From: an archaeon
GTDB taxonomy: Archaea; Aenigmatarchaeota; Aenigmatarchaeia; GW2011-AR5; GCA-2688965
Length of the DNA: 21,431 nt
Reading direction: 5' to 3'
Assembly (NCBI GenBank): GCA_002688965.1
Contig: NZEE01000001.1
Span: 1 to 21,431 of the forward strand
Shown: positions 7,883 through 15,784 of the stretch, piece after piece
How the letters are laid out: every line of letters begins with the position of its first letter
Position numbering within the stretch: the first letter of the stretch is position 1
Translations under genes and position numbers: made by a program
The notes under the pieces: model-generated
The model's input: only the letters and a program-made list of their open reading frames with translations
What the model was told of the DNA's origin: nothing
Databases searched by the model: none

Positions 7883-10800
7883 TTATCCTTCTACATCGTA
7901 GTAGGTAAAAGTTAATCCATTTTCGTGTAATATTATTATCTCATCAAAATCACAACTTATAGTATTTTCTTGATTGGTTGTTGAATCACTACTGTCAGTT
8001 CCAAAATAAGTAAACTCTACATACTCAACGCCATCAACATCTAACATTGTTTTTAGAACAACCGATCTAGTTAAAGATTGACCATAGTCTCTCTTAACCG
8101 TGTCATCGGAATTTACAAAGCTATATTCTTCTCGAAGAGCTTCTTCTACTGCATCCTTTACTACTCCTTGAGAGAATGTTGAATCATAATAAACATTTCC
8201 AACTATATAGAATGGAGTAAATCTAGTTTGTTTAAAAACATTGTTAACCCCTATAACCTTTGCGTTTTGTAAGAAGGTTTGATAAGTAGTTTCTCCAAGG
8301 CTTGATGAATCTCCTGTTCTATCCCAAATAAAGTGAATATAGAAATTTCCATCTGGAAGAGTTGATACAGTAGACGTACTGTTTACTCTTATTAATTGCA
8401 TTATATCATTTCCAGCTCCTCCAGTATCTCCATCGTAACGTAGATAGTAATCGCCAGTTGTATAGACAGTTGTGGTATCTCCTGTATCTCCAGTGAGATT
8501 TAATATATCTGTTGCATTATTGGTAATAACTTTTATAGCTAATGAACTATCGTTAGTAGCCGTTGGACCTCTTAATACCATTCTATCCGTATAAGTATCT
8601 CCCATAGCAACATAATCAAACGTACTATATGGAACTCCTTGTCCTCCATAAGCAGTTTGTAATCCACCATTTATATTATCTAGAATATCCTGGAACGGAT
8701 ATCCATAAGTATCTCCTGTAACACCAGAGTCTCCAGTAATATCTATTATAGTATCGCCTAATCCATCTACATCTATTTTTACAAAGTAGTTGTCACCATC
8801 TAGACCAGTAATTGTATCCCCGTCTGATATAATAGCAGCAGAACCAAGAATGGTTGGAGCAATTGCTTCTTGCAAAGCCCAGTCGCTAGATATACTATAA
8901 AGAGATAGTGAAGTTGTAGCCGAATTAGTAAATCTTAATTGAAATTCTGAACTATATAAATCAGGAATAGAGTCTCCAGATACATTAGTGGTATTATAAA
9001 CTCTTCTAGCTATATCTCTCCACTCAGGATCTGTGTTTTGTGTATAAGTATCATTAAAATATCTACCTAAAGTTACAGTATCTCCTGTAGATTTTAAATA
9101 GTGAACAAAGAAATCAACTGTATCTCCGCTAAGATTTAAAGAACCAATTTCATATATTAATTTCTTAAAAGTAGCTTCTGCCGAGTTAATAACAGCGGTA
9201 AGACTATGACTTCCATAACATTTATATGTATCACCTTCTACATTAGAACCAAACACTTCTGCTGTAATTTCGCTATCACCAAAATCAGTAGCATATCTAA
9301 AAACTACTGTAGAAGAATCTCCAGTATAAGGAGCGGTAAGTTTAACATAAGATTCAGAAGCTGTTGGTTTAACTACACTAGCAACTCCACTTTTTCCATC
9401 TGAATCTCCATACACAGGAGAACCGCCGTTATCATAACTGGCATTATTAAAAAGCTCTACATTAATAGCTGCTGCTATCTCATTTGATTTTACGCTAGTT
9501 ACATCAATAGCTTGAGAACTTAAATCTATTTCAGTATCTCCGTTATCATCTATCTCCAATCTAACATATTTTCTTAGAGACATATCAATACCATCTTCTA
9601 TATTAACCAAAGATCTATAATAAGCTTGTATGTTTTCTGTTATTTGTAATATTGAATCTCCAGGAGTATCTCCTACTCTTAAATAACTGTCTCCTCCGCT
9701 GAATATATTATCTGATAAAACATTAAATTGTTGAGTTGTGTCTGCTTCACTCGTTACTTTTATTCTAACCAGACTGTTTCCGTCAAAATTATCTTTTAAA
9801 TCTGTGGGTAATTCTAATGTTATATAATTATGAAATTGGGTATCTCCATTTCCATCCCAGTCTATTGTATCCCCGCTTAATGAAGTCCCTTGTATATCAG
9901 CAGTAACATAAGAGTCTCCATAATTAAAATCTCCGCCTCTAAAAGCAACTATGCTATTAAACATGTTTTGATATTTTAAACTTACCCACTCAAAGACATT
10001 ATAATCAGATGCGTCTAGATTATTCCATCCACTTGTGCTTGGAATTACATAACACCAAACATCAAACGGATTCATATAAACTCCATAATTATCAAAAACA
10101 TCATCGGGTTCATTACTATATCCATATATTTTTGCCGTAAGAACTGAAGTATTGGCGTTTAAAAGAGTGTCATAATCTTCATTGCTGACTGCTTTATTTA
10201 CAGTTCTTAATTGTGACGGAGCATAAGTAGCAGCATGATCTGCTGTTTCTCCACCAGCTCCTCCACTCGCCTCAGTGTTATTTACGAAATTAACTGACAA
10301 AGTGGTATCTCCACCAGCTAACATTTCTGCTATAACGGTATTAGTTGTACTTATAGTTTGAGTAGGTATATTCCCTTCTGTTCCTCCGCCAACGCGATAA
10401 AATACCTTAATAACATCATCGACAGCAAGTCTTCTAGCGCTATTAGTAAGTATTGCAGTAGAACCAAATTCTAATGTTAAAGTTTCATCTTCGTTTACGT
10501 TTATAAGATATGGAATTTCATAAGGATTTTTTTCGTCATCTTCTTCAGCTTGAGCTTCTGGATCTAAGAAAGAATTTACTTCTAACAACTCTGTTTCAAT
10601 AGGAGTTGGACCAGAACTGTCTACAAAATAAACTTTCACAGAATTTTTAATAACTGGACTATTGTTTAAAGTAAAAGTAGGTCCGTTAGTTGTTGTTGCT
10701 GTAAAGTTTTCTACGTATGTTGTTCCTTGATAAAATATTTTTTCTTGTGAAGAAGCAGTTATTGTAGATCCAGTCTTATATTCATATTCTTCATTTGTAG

Positions 10801-11257
10801 AATCATAGTTAACTAATTCAAAGTTAGTAGATTGACCAGCTGTGTTATTAACCGTTAGAGTAAAAGGAGAGAACGTTCCTTCTGTAGCATCATATGCGGC
10901 TGTTAGATAATAACTATCTCCAAAAGAAGCAGTAGTTGAGGTTACTGTAACAGCTGCTGCAACTGGTAGTTCAAAATTATATCCTATAATTTTAAGGATT
11001 CTCATTACAGATCTTTTTTGAGTTGCTGTAGTTAAAAAGTTTTCATTTACTACCCAATCTACCCTTGTGGCTAGTTGATCGGATATATAAGCAAAGACTT
11101 CTACGAGCATCCTTCCAGCATCACCAGAAAGAAAATCATCCCAGGAAGCATTATAATCCGGGTGGTCATTTATAAGATTGATAACATCTTGTAACATGTT
11201 ATCATAATCAATTCCACTAAACTGTGTTTTTGGAAGTCTCGATAGTTGACGTGCGAT
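7883..11257 (-). CDS. Baseplate wedge J / gp6-like protein (start codon altered)
   Basis: The N-terminus FSGIDYDNMLQDVINLI, SWDDFLSGDAGRMLVEVFAY, ISDQLATRVDWVVNENFL, TATQKRSVMRILKIIGY is the standard opening of the J/gp6 baseplate family. The C-terminal part (FKQTRFTPFYIVGNVYYD, EALREEYSF, VVLKTMLDVDGVEYVEF) also matches. Such proteins dimerise to form the baseplate ring around the hub. The first ATG is at 11197, but that start would cut into the conserved opening. The open frame continues upstream through ARQLSRLPKTQFSGIDYDN, and an ATC codon (11257-11255) stands where Met would be expected, behind an AAGGGGGAT ribosome-like sequence. I chose this start; the conservative alternative is 11197. 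Residues about 425-960 (from the ATG) form an inserted beta-rich region with two related repeats and most of the 25 Gly-Asp-Ser/Thr tripeptides. Confidence 0.85.
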   Translation of the reverse strand: MARQLSRLPKTQFSGIDYDNMLQDVINLINDHPDYNASWDDFLSGDAGRMLVEVFAYISDQLATRVDWVVNENFLTTATQKRSVMRILKIIGYNFELPVAAAVTVTSTTASFGDSYYLTAAYDATEGTFSPFTLTVNNTAGQSTNFELVNYDSTNEEYEYKTGSTITASSQEKIFYQGTTYVENFTATTTNGPTFTLNNSPVIKNSVKVYFVDSSGPTPIETELLEVNSFLDPEAQAEEDDEKNPYEIPYLINVNEDETLTLEFGSTAILTNSARRLAVDDVIKVFYRVGGGTEGNIPTQTISTTNTVIAEMLAGGDTTLSVNFVNNTEASGGAGGETADHAATYAPSQLRTVNKAVSNEDYDTLLNANTSVLTAKIYGYSNEPDDVFDNYGVYMNPFDVWCYVIPSTSGWNNLDASDYNVFEWVSLKYQNMFNSIVAFRGGDFNYGDSYVTADIQGTSLSGDTIDWDGNGDTQFHNYITLELPTDLKDNFDGNSLVRIKVTSEADTTQQFNVLSDNIFSGGDSYLRVGDTPGDSILQITENIQAYYRSLVNIEDGIDMSLRKYVRLEIDDNGDTEIDLSSQAIDVTSVKSNEIAAAINVELFNNASYDNGGSPVYGDSDGKSGVASVVKPTASESYVKLTAPYTGDSSTVVFRYATDFGDSEITAEVFGSNVEGDTYKCYGSHSLTAVINSAEATFKKLIYEIGSLNLSGDTVDFFVHYLKSTGDTVTLGRYFNDTYTQNTDPEWRDIARRVYNTTNVSGDSIPDLYSSEFQLRFTNSATTSLSLYSISSDWALQEAIAPTILGSAAIISDGDTITGLDGDNYFVKIDVDGLGDTIIDITGDSGVTGDTYGYPFQDILDNINGGLQTAYGGQGVPYSTFDYVAMGDTYTDRMVLRGPTATNDSSLAIKVITNNATDILNLTGDTGDTTTVYTTGDYYLRYDGDTGGAGNDIMQLIRVNSTSTVSTLPDGNFYIHFIWDRTGDSSSLGETTYQTFLQNAKVIGVNNVFKQTRFTPFYIVGNVYYDSTFSQGVVKDAVEEALREEYSFVNSDDTVKRDYGQSLTRSVVLKTMLDVDGVEYVEFTYFGTDSSDSTTNQENTISCDFDEIIILHENGLTFTYYDVEG

Positions 11258-11261
11258 GACC

Positions 11262-11345
11262 CTATCCCCCTTCCCTAATTCTTATAAACTCAAAATCAGG
11301 GAGATATTCTTGTATTTCTTTCTGTCTTTGAATATCCTTTTCCAT
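11262..11345 (-). pseudogene. 27-aa nuclease-tail fragment between the homing endonuclease and J
   Basis: ATG at 11345, one base after the endonuclease stop, to TAG ending at 11262. The peptide MEKDIQRQKEIQEYL-PDFEFIRIREGG resembles the very C-terminus of phage nuclease-like and KilA-N/Bro-type proteins, which carry a D-x-x-RQ-x-x-IE-x-L...FIRIN pattern. It lacks any upstream domain in this frame, so it looks like the relic of a second mobile endonuclease, or a small remnant left by replacement. Its end supplies the ribosome-like purine run (AAGGGGGAT) for J, with its stop four bases before the proposed ATC start. Too short to be sure that it is translated. Confidence 0.45.
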
Positions 11346-11346
11346 T

Positions 11347-12081
11347 TTATAGCCCGTTTCTCTTCTTTGTTTCACTTATCTTTCTTTTAGTTTCTTCAGA
11401 ATGATGTTTTCCCAGCATATGTCTGGAATGGTTTATAGAAATTTTTCTTTTAGTTTCTTCAGAAAGCTTCTTTCCAACATTTATAGCTCGTAGTTTTTCT
11501 TTAGTTTCATTAGAATGCTTAAATCCTAGATGGCACGTATTTCCTTTTTTTGCTTCAGATATTTTCTTTTTTGTTTCATCGGAATGTTTAAATCCCAAAT
11601 GGTATTTATTTCCTTTGTTTGCTTCAGATATTCTTTTAATATGTTTTTTTGATAATTTATTTCCTTTTTTTGCTTCAGATATTTTCTTTTTTGTTTCATC
11701 AGATACGATTCTGCCCTGACGAGATTCACTCATTTTTTTTCTTGTTTCTTCGGATAAAGTTCTACCTCGTAATTTTTCTTTTGATTTTTCGTGATGATGT
11801 TTATTTTTATTGCCACCGCTTTCTAAATTATAGCCGTTTGGAACCAAGCTATTATATTTTTTTATATATTCTATCTCTAAACTATCTAACTTTTCTTCTC
11901 TAATATTTTCTAAAAGAATTTTATTAAAATTTTTAGAACCATATTTAGATATAGCTTTCCCAATTATAGAGTTGGAACATTGATGACTCCTAAATCTTTC
12001 TTTAAATGTTTTGGTTGTCTGACCAATATAACATTTTCCATTTATTTTGTTTTCTAAAATATAAATCGTTCCCATAATCAT
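11347..12081 (-). CDS. GIY-YIG homing endonuclease with NUMOD3 DNA-binding repeats
   Basis: A free-standing homing endonuclease of 244 aa. The catalytic GIY-YIG domain is at residues 1-95: T5-I6-Y7 and Y18-I19-G20 form the signature, Arg29 is the catalytic arginine, and Glu69 fits the metal-binding glutamate before YIKKYNS. GYNLESGG closes the domain. Residues about 100-244 hold seven NUMOD3-type repeats (pattern LSEETKRKISE-x-KKG), which bind DNA. The gene sits between gp25 (20 bases after its stop) and J, a position that interrupts a normally tight baseplate cluster. No convincing ribosome site precedes the ATG, so expression is probably weak. Met1 and Met3 are both possible starts. It cuts alleles lacking the insertion and spreads by repair. 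The family is certain; its target is inferred to be the gp25-J junction. Confidence 0.95.
   Translation of the reverse strand: MIMGTIYILENKINGKCYIGQTTKTFKERFRSHQCSNSIIGKAISKYGSKNFNKILLENIREEKLDSLEIEYIKKYNSLVPNGYNLESGGNKNKHHHEKSKEKLRGRTLSEETRKKMSESRQGRIVSDETKKKISEAKKGNKLSKKHIKRISEANKGNKYHLGFKHSDETKKKISEAKKGNTCHLGFKHSNETKEKLRAINVGKKLSEETKRKISINHSRHMLGKHHSEETKRKISETKKRNGL
11538..11700 (-). repeat. 43-bp exact direct repeats within the NUMOD3 region
   Basis: Positions 11538-11580 and 11658-11700 are identical, 120 bases apart, and encode two copies of the DETKKKISEAKKGN repeat. A third, diverged copy lies between them. The exactness suggests recent duplication or gene conversion within the DNA-binding repeat array. 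Confidence 0.8.
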
Positions 12082-12101
12082 AACTTTACAAATGTAGCGC
12101 C

Positions 12102-12446
12102 CTAAAGACCTATAAGTTGTTCGAACGTAAATGGCTCCAACGTATCATTGTTGGTGCCACTAAGTCTTATACTAAATGTATTTTCATTAACTAATTTGGT
12201 CTCTATATTATCTACAACAACTCTTGGTTCCCACCTTCCTATAGCCGATAAAATATCAGCCTCTACTTCTTCCCTGAGTATTGTTTCTAGACTAAATAAA
12301 AAAGTGCGGAGATTTGAACCAAAGAGAGGATTGTTTACACGTTCTCCTGGAATGGTGAGGAGAATTCGAGCAATATTTTCTTCTAATAATTCTTCGTCTT
12401 CTTTTATGGTAAGAAAAGGTTCGTTATAAAATGTTATTCCTTTCAA
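12102..12446 (-). CDS. Baseplate wedge subunit gp25 / W (lysozyme-like fold)
   Basis: A 114-aa protein of the gp25/GPW family, which forms the inner baseplate wedge and links hub, sheath and J. Visible family pattern: ENIARILLTIPGERVNNPLFG, then LRTFLF, and AIGRWEPRVVVDNIE, including the near-invariant RWEPRV. Usual length is about 110-140 aa. The start is TTG at 12446, preceded by CGGAGATAATTC with ideal spacing; no ATG is available nearby. It lies downstream of the 124-aa gene, with a hairpin covering the leader, and upstream of the homing endonuclease and J. It has no Gly-Asp-Ser/Thr tripeptides, as expected for a compact conserved subunit. Confidence 0.95.
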   Translation of the reverse strand: MKGITFYNEPFLTIKEDEELLEENIARILLTIPGERVNNPLFGSNLRTFLFSLETILREEVEADILSAIGRWEPRVVVDNIETKLVNENTFSIRLSGTNNDTLEPFTFEQLIGL

Positions 12447-12456
12447 GAATTATCTC

Positions 12457-12487
12457 CGTAAAGTCTTTTTCTTTTATTAACTTTACG
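12457..12487 (-). promoter_or_regulatory. Leader hairpin abutting the gp25 ribosome site
   Basis: A perfect 8-bp inverted repeat CGTAAAGT / ACTTTACG with a 15-base A-rich loop lies between the 124-aa gene stop and gp25. The 3' arm runs straight into GGAGATAATTC before the TTG start, overlapping the first G of the ribosome site. No T-run follows, so it is not a terminator. It may tune gp25 translation or mark an mRNA processing site. Confidence 0.5.
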
Positions 12488-12501
12488 CGGATAATAGCAT
12501 T

Positions 12502-12876
12502 TTACTCTTCTGTTTTTTCTTCTTGTAGTGCCATTAATCCAAGCGTCTCAAACACATCCATATCCTCAACACTTAGTTTTTGAAAATCCCTAATGTCTAA
12601 TATTATATCAGTTTCGATTTCTACTTCCGCTTGAGACATTTCTATTAACTTCTTGTTTAATCTATCTACTTCTTTTTCTTTGTCTTCTGGTTTTAAGTCT
12701 TTAGTGTTTACTTCTTGAATCATTTCATCTCTAGCTTCATTAAATAGACTTGTTTTGCTATCTATATTTTTTAAAATCTCTCTAAGTCTTATAGTGTCCA
12801 TTCCATTTAAATCAGCTTTATAAGCTTTTCTTAAGCTATCGTTTGAGTTAATCAAGAAACCTATAGTAATCTTCAT
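12502..12876 (-). CDS. Small coiled-coil phage protein of unknown function (124 aa)
   Basis: An acidic, helix-rich protein. Residues about 20-80 have heptad-like hydrophobic spacing (RLREILKNIDSKTSLFNEAR, then EKEVDRLNKKLIEMSQAEVE), then a short strand-like IETDIILDI and LSVEDMDVFETLGLMAL. Small phage proteins with this layout (coiled coil, a charged linker, EVEI and a terminal LS-x-x-D-x-x-LE) are common near tail and morphogenesis genes, but I cannot assign a role; a chaperone or scaffold function would be a guess. Strong GGAGGA ribosome site three to four bases before ATG. It sits between the fibre gene and gp25. Confidence 0.7.
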   Translation of the reverse strand: MKITIGFLINSNDSLRKAYKADLNGMDTIRLREILKNIDSKTSLFNEARDEMIQEVNTKDLKPEDKEKEVDRLNKKLIEMSQAEVEIETDIILDIRDFQKLSVEDMDVFETLGLMALQEEKTEE

Positions 12877-12907
12877 TCTTCCTCCGTCATTCTATATATG
12901 ATTCTAA

Positions 12908-15781
12908 TTATGATAGTGTATAGATAGGTAGGTAATAATATTGGTCAGTTATTTGATTGCCATCATCTTTAACATATATCTTAAGCCATCCTTTCCGTGT
13001 CTGTCCTGATTGGTCTCCTTCATCCACAATTGATTGCGTTAGAACTCCATTAGCAGCTGTTCCTACAAATCTAATAAATTCTTCGCTAATATCATCCTGT
13101 CTTAATTGAAGAACCGGAATAGCTCCTGTTGAGGATGGTTGATTTACTTGTAATTGCCCATTTGGAGTACTATCTCCTATTCCTACTTTATTCTGTGGAG
13201 TTATTCTCATAGCTTCACTATTAATCGTTGTATCGCCACTTGCAGTAACTTGAAAAGACATAAGAGTTGGAGAAGAAGTTGTTAACCAATTAGCATCTGC
13301 CTCTACACGAATTCTTGCAACTAAACTTTTATCTGCATCTTCACCGCCAGTAAATAAAATTTCACCAACACGATTACCTTCTTTTACAGTTATATCATCA
13401 CGTTCAAATTCAAGAGAAGGACCACCAACAGTTTTTAGGTGTAAAGTTGAATCTGGAGCCTCAGCACCAAATCCTATATTGCCAGTGCCAAGATCCATTA
13501 CCAGGATATTGTCTGTTATCGAACTTGCAGCATTATCAGCGATGGTTTTAAATTTTCCTACACCACCATCTACTTCTAGGTGTAAGTGTTTATCATCAGC
13601 ACCTCCACCTGTGTCAATAAGATCAAGGAATGCTCCAGTAGATCCGTGAACAACTAATCTTCCGTTTCCTGAACCATTAGTAACATCTAAAAGCACTCCA
13701 GCTAATGATGTTGTTCCGTCTCCAGCAAGTCCAGGGGTAGTTGTTCCTACTCCAACATTTCCAGAATTGTCTATAACAGCTTGAATGTTTCCTTCAATAG
13801 CAAACACAGTACTATATGCATTAATTCTTAAATCTTTATAGTCAGAAGAATCCCTATCGTATGATTTAATATGTGAGCTACCAACAGTATCTCCCCATGT
13901 AGCATCAGTGTCATAAACAAGTTCTAATCCAATTCCAGTAGTTGGATAACCAGGAGAAGCAGACCCTCGAACCTGTACTCCATCAGCAACAACTAAATTG
14001 GTAGTAGGATCAACAAGTCCAATCCCCACATTACCGCCGCTTTCAAAAGTAACTAGAGCTGAGCCTTGTACAAATCTTAAATCACCACTGGCGCTTTCAT
14101 CATTTCTTATTTCCCAATTATATGTATCTGTTTCCAAAAATAAACTTGCATCATTATTGGTTCCATCTCCATGTATTGTAACATCACAATGTCCACTAGA
14201 TTGAAAAACTTCTAATTGTGTAGCAGGGTTGGCATCTCCTATTCCTACGTAACCATTATTAAGCATTACTAGTCTTGGTGTTGGAGTAAAACTTTCACTA
14301 TCTCCCCGATTATCAGTAAAAAATCTAATTATACCATCGCGAAGTTCAATTATAGCTTGTTCCATACCAGTGTTGCTAGAACTAGTATAAGTATGAACAT
14401 CGTCTCCACTATCATGATATGCACCAACAGCTATATAGGCACTAACTTGTGGATCATTATTGTCATGCTTAATTCCAAAATGAGCCAAGTCTGAACCATC
14501 TATATCACCTAAATAGGTTGCTCCAGTAGTTGAAGCTGCTATCATCTTAATATTACCAACAACATGAAGTTTTTGGTCAGGATCAGTATCTCCTATTCCT
14601 ACATCACCAGATGCATTAATTCTCACAGCTTCTGTTCCAGTCGCAGTGTTAAATACAATCTGCCCTCCAGAAGCCCATGTACCAATTGTTAATATAGCAC
14701 CTGTATAAGCCCATTGCACTCTTGCAGCATCTTCATCGCTAGGGGTTCCAAATATTAATCTACCTATATTGGCATCTGGATTAAGAATAGAAATTCCAGC
14801 ATTTCCACTATTTTCAGCTACGATCTCATCTGCTAATGTTGATGCTACTACTGAACCAGCAGTTGCAGTATGAACATGCAACGTTCCTTCTGAAAGAGTA
14901 TCTCCTATTGCTACACCGCCTCCACTATCTATTCGAATAGCTTCTGATCCATCAGCAGTTAAAATTGCTAATTCTGCACCAGCTTTTGATGTTCCAAGAG
15001 TAAGTAAATCATTAGTGTAATCCCATTTTAAGACAGCGCCAGCAGTATCACCAGGAGTTCCAAATACAAGTTGCCCAATATTTGCATCTGGTGTTAATAT
15101 AGCTATTCCTGCATTGCCAGAGTTTTCGACAATTAAATCGTCAGCTCCAGATCCAGCGCTAACCGTTCCAGCTGTTCCTGTATGGACATGAAGAGTTCCG
15201 TCTGGAGAATTAATTCCTATTCCTATGTTTCCATCTGATCCTTGTAAGAAGAAAGCATATGAGTCTCCATCACTTTCTATTCTAAAATCAATATCGGCAC
15301 TATCTTCATTGAACGCAGTTTCTGTTCCTTGGTTAAGTCGTAGCATTCTGCTACCGCTGGCGTAAAAATCTATTTCATTATCAGAATAAGAAAGATAGGT
15401 ATCTGAATCGCCATTGTGATATAAATTAGCGTCTATGCCAATATTACCAGCTACGTCTAATTCGTAGTCTGGAGTTGCAGTTGCTATTCCTACATTGGCA
15501 CCTAAAAAATTAACTCCATTATCAGCAGTCTTTTCTGTTATGGTATCTACTTTTAATGTATCTCCAATTGAAAAACTACCACTCTTTAAATCAACATCTC
15601 CAATAACTTCTAAAGCAGTAATATTAACGTTAACATTTTCAGTTTTTCCTTCCAAACGGCATACGATTAAATTACCACTATCTCCTAAGCTCCCATCATC
15701 GCGTACGTCTATTAAGCCATGAATTAAAACTTCTTTATCAGGAGTTAAATCACTTGTATCATATCTTCTTCTATATAACAT
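12908..15781 (-). CDS. Tail fibre-like protein with GIG-x-P repeats (957 aa)
   Basis: A fibrous structural protein. At least nine copies of the short beta-hairpin motif [VI]G[IVF]G-xxx-P-xxx-L-x-V occur (for example VGIGDTDPDQKLHV, IGIGINSPDGTLHV), as seen in phage tail fibres and trimeric beta-prism stalks. Two longer related modules, ENSGNAGIAILTPDANIG... and ENSGNAGISILNPDANIG..., are tandem. Such stalks usually precede an S74 intramolecular chaperone or a receptor-binding tip. Here the C-terminus ends YYYLPIYTLS with no recognisable S74 domain, so the tip or chaperone may be a separate protein. The start is three bases after the preceding gene with only a weak AAGAG ribosome site, so coupling is likely. 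Its 11 Gly-Asp-Ser/Thr tripeptides mostly replace residues of the normal repeat without changing its length, which makes it a useful internal control. Confidence 0.85.
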   Translation of the reverse strand: MLYRRRYDTSDLTPDKEVLIHGLIDVRDDGSLGDSGNLIVCRLEGKTENVNVNITALEVIGDVDLKSGSFSIGDTLKVDTITEKTADNGVNFLGANVGIATATPDYELDVAGNIGIDANLYHNGDSDTYLSYSDNEIDFYASGSRMLRLNQGTETAFNEDSADIDFRIESDGDSYAFFLQGSDGNIGIGINSPDGTLHVHTGTAGTVSAGSGADDLIVENSGNAGIAILTPDANIGQLVFGTPGDTAGAVLKWDYTNDLLTLGTSKAGAELAILTADGSEAIRIDSGGGVAIGDTLSEGTLHVHTATAGSVVASTLADEIVAENSGNAGISILNPDANIGRLIFGTPSDEDAARVQWAYTGAILTIGTWASGGQIVFNTATGTEAVRINASGDVGIGDTDPDQKLHVVGNIKMIAASTTGATYLGDIDGSDLAHFGIKHDNNDPQVSAYIAVGAYHDSGDDVHTYTSSSNTGMEQAIIELRDGIIRFFTDNRGDSESFTPTPRLVMLNNGYVGIGDANPATQLEVFQSSGHCDVTIHGDGTNNDASLFLETDTYNWEIRNDESASGDLRFVQGSALVTFESGGNVGIGLVDPTTNLVVADGVQVRGSASPGYPTTGIGLELVYDTDATWGDTVGSSHIKSYDRDSSDYKDLRINAYSTVFAIEGNIQAVIDNSGNVGVGTTTPGLAGDGTTSLAGVLLDVTNGSGNGRLVVHGSTGAFLDLIDTGGGADDKHLHLEVDGGVGKFKTIADNAASSITDNILVMDLGTGNIGFGAEAPDSTLHLKTVGGPSLEFERDDITVKEGNRVGEILFTGGEDADKSLVARIRVEADANWLTTSSPTLMSFQVTASGDTTINSEAMRITPQNKVGIGDSTPNGQLQVNQPSSTGAIPVLQLRQDDISEEFIRFVGTAANGVLTQSIVDEGDQSGQTRKGWLKIYVKDDGNQITDQYYYLPIYTLS

Positions 15782-15784
15782 CTC

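Noticed and set aside
4474..11197. CRISPR-like impression from the recurring atctcc strings on the plus strand
   Set aside because: Spacing is irregular, the repeat is under 10 bases with wobble changes, and it lies inside protein-coding frames.
11198..12101. Group I intron carrying the GIY-YIG gene within J
   Set aside because: Only 20 bases lie between the gp25 stop and the endonuclease start, leaving no room for a 5' exon of J plus the intron core, and no P3-P7 core sequences are visible downstream.
12908..13100. S74 chaperone domain at the fibre C-terminus
   Set aside because: The protein ends shortly after the last GIG repeat region, without the Ser-Asp cleavage site and helical chaperone segment.
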